A model generated the notes under the pieces. It saw only the letters and a program-made list of their open reading frames with translations. It was not told the DNA's origin and ran no database searches. A DNA stretch of 5,264 bases from an uncultured Prevotella sp. (GTDB lineage Bacteria > Bacteroidota > Bacteroidia > Bacteroidales > Bacteroidaceae), in assembly GCA_934230965.1 (NCBI GenBank), contig CAKQFW010000146.1, forward strand, positions 1-5,264. Direction: 5' to 3'. Positions 4,208 through 5,264 of this stretch are shown one piece after another (the first letter of the stretch is position 1; each line of letters starts with the position of its first letter). The translations under genes were made by a program, and so were the position numbers.

Positions 4208-5264
4208 TTAGGCTCTTACATTGCGGCGCATGCTGCGCACCTCTTTCGACCAGGCCACACGTTTGTCATTATGATCTTTCAACGGTGCAGTGGGCTTTTT
4301 CGGAAAGGCGGCATGGTTATGAAACACCTTCAGCGCCATATTAATGGCAGGGTCGTCTTGGTTCAGATACTGGTTCCAAGCACTCTCATCCATTATATTA
4401 TAAATAATACGGCTGTTAATGTAGCGCTCTAACAGCTTGTGCGACTTGCGTATCATCAGGTTGCGGCGCTTCAAGCCATGCTTGTCGGCATAGGTAGCAA
4501 ACTTATCTACAGTGTTCTGCTTCACAAGATAGTTGGCCAACTCCATCATCTCGGTAAAGTTGTTCAACTTCAGACGGTTATCGTCGGTATAGGTGAACGC
4601 AAACTGAAGGATAAGTCCGCTCAAGCTGGCCTCCTTATAATAAGAGGTAACGTTGAGGGTATCTTCAGGGATAAAGATGTCGGGGGTGATACCGCCACCA
4701 CCATATACCACGCGGCCATTGCTGGTGTAATAAGCGGGTCCGCTGTGCTTGATGCTATCTTGCGAGAAGAACTCGCCGTGCTGATAACGTGTCAGCAAGT
4801 CTTGTTCATAGTCTTTATCATCGCCAGCGGTGTAGGGCTTCTGTATGCAGCGGCCCGACGGGGTGTAGTAGCGGGCAATGGTGAGGCGTATAATGCTACC
4901 ATCAGGGAAGCCTATCTGCTGCTGTACCAAGCCTTTACCAAACGAGCGGCGACCAATAATGGTGGCACGATCGTTGTCTTGCATAGCGCCAGCAAAGATT
5001 TCTGACGACGAGGCCGACCCTTCGTTAATGAGCACTACCAACGGTATTTTTTGGTATGAGCCGTGACCATCAGAACGATACTCTTGTTTCGGCGACTTAC
5101 GACCTTGTGTATAAACAATCAGTCGGTTCTTGGGCAAGAACTCGTTTGCTATCTGAATAGCCGAGGTAAGGTAGCCACCAGTGTTGTCGCGTAGGTCGAT
5201 AACAAGGTTCTTGAAGCCCTGCTCTGACAGCTGTGCCAGGGCAATCAGCAATTCGGGATAGGTG
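4208..5264 (-). CDS. S41 family C-terminal processing peptidase, 5' end beyond window
   Basis: This is the C-terminal 351 codons of a Ser/Lys-dyad protease. The frame stays open to the window edge, so the start and any signal peptide and PDZ domain lie outside. The apparent start at 5249-5251 is an internal TTG leucine codon, preceded in frame by TYPE. S41 landmarks are LVIDLRDNTGGYL; LINEGSASSSEIFAGAMQD, whose first Ser after GSA (codon 5009-5011) is the likely nucleophile; and RRSFGKGLVQ, whose Lys (4934-4936) lies 25 residues further on, the spacing of the dyad in known C-terminal processing proteases. The catalytic domain ends around YGGGGITPDIFIP. About 150 further residues form a helical C-terminal region ending in a basic tail (MRRNVRA). 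It is expected to act in the periplasm or envelope. fau follows 56 bp downstream. Confidence 0.94.
   Translation of the reverse strand, partial: TYPELLIALAQLSEQGFKNLVIDLRDNTGGYLTSAIQIANEFLPKNRLIVYTQGRKSPKQEYRSDGHGSYQKIPLVVLINEGSASSSEIFAGAMQDNDRATIIGRRSFGKGLVQQQIGFPDGSIIRLTIARYYTPSGRCIQKPYTAGDDKDYEQDLLTRYQHGEFFSQDSIKHSGPAYYTSNGRVVYGGGGITPDIFIPEDTLNVTSYYKEASLSGLILQFAFTYTDDNRLKLNNFTEMMELANYLVKQNTVDKFATYADKHGLKRRNLMIRKSHKLLERYINSRIIYNIMDESAWNQYLNQDDPAINMALKVFHNHAAFPKKPTAPLKDHNDKRVAWSKEVRSMRRNVRA

Noticed and set aside
4439..5005. Plus-strand 188-aa ORF opposite the S41 peptidase
   Set aside because: It is antisense to a protein with intact S41 catalytic motifs. Its hydrophobic Val/Ile/Ala-rich composition is the usual shadow effect.
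5249..5251. TTG at 5249-5251 as start of the S41 peptidase
   Set aside because: The frame continues upstream to the window edge with family-like residues, and the protein would lack the N-terminal part of the protease.

Overview
The window looks like chromosomal DNA from a Bacteroidota bacterium, most likely Prevotella or a close relative. The evidence is the moderate G+C coding sequence with AT-rich gaps, the lack of clear Shine-Dalgarno sequences, two divergent promoters fitting the Bacteroidota pattern (TTTG-like -33, TAnnTTTG -7), and a gene order (TPR protein-ribH, recF-DUF721, fau-S41 protease) that I associate with this phylum. The genus is an inference and no database was searched.

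Layout. Positions 1-283 carry no convincing gene. They hold an AT-rich stretch and then five tandem, roughly palindromic 19-nt units in an exact 22-bp register (135-241), bracketed by a near-perfect inverted repeat (15-28 / 256-269). Next, on the minus strand, is a small acidic protein of unknown function (284-670). A leader of about 130 bp separates it from the ribH operon and contains a perfect 12-bp stem (746-790) and a smaller hairpin (701-725). The minus-strand operon of a membrane-anchored TPR protein (1280-1981) and lumazine synthase ribH (804-1280) is joined by a TAATG stop/start overlap.

A 183-bp gap (1982-2164) holds back-to-back promoters, one for the TPR-ribH operon and one for the plus-strand pair recF (2165-3271) and a DUF721/DciA-like gene (3310-3600). 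That pair runs tail-to-tail into minus-strand fau (5-formyltetrahydrofolate cyclo-ligase, 3594-4151), with stop codons overlapping. Upstream of fau on the same strand is the 3' part of an S41 C-terminal processing peptidase (4208-5264, 5' end outside the window).

How the genes fit together. RecF and the DUF721 protein form a small DNA repair/replication unit. RibH (riboflavin) and Fau (folate recycling) are housekeeping cofactor enzymes. The TPR protein and S41 protease act at the cell envelope. The genes are ordinary core genes. The most unexplained structure is the phased palindromic array at the left end. Other points of interest are an imperfect tandem duplication that creates a decoy start codon just ahead of fau and the uncharacterised acidic protein.
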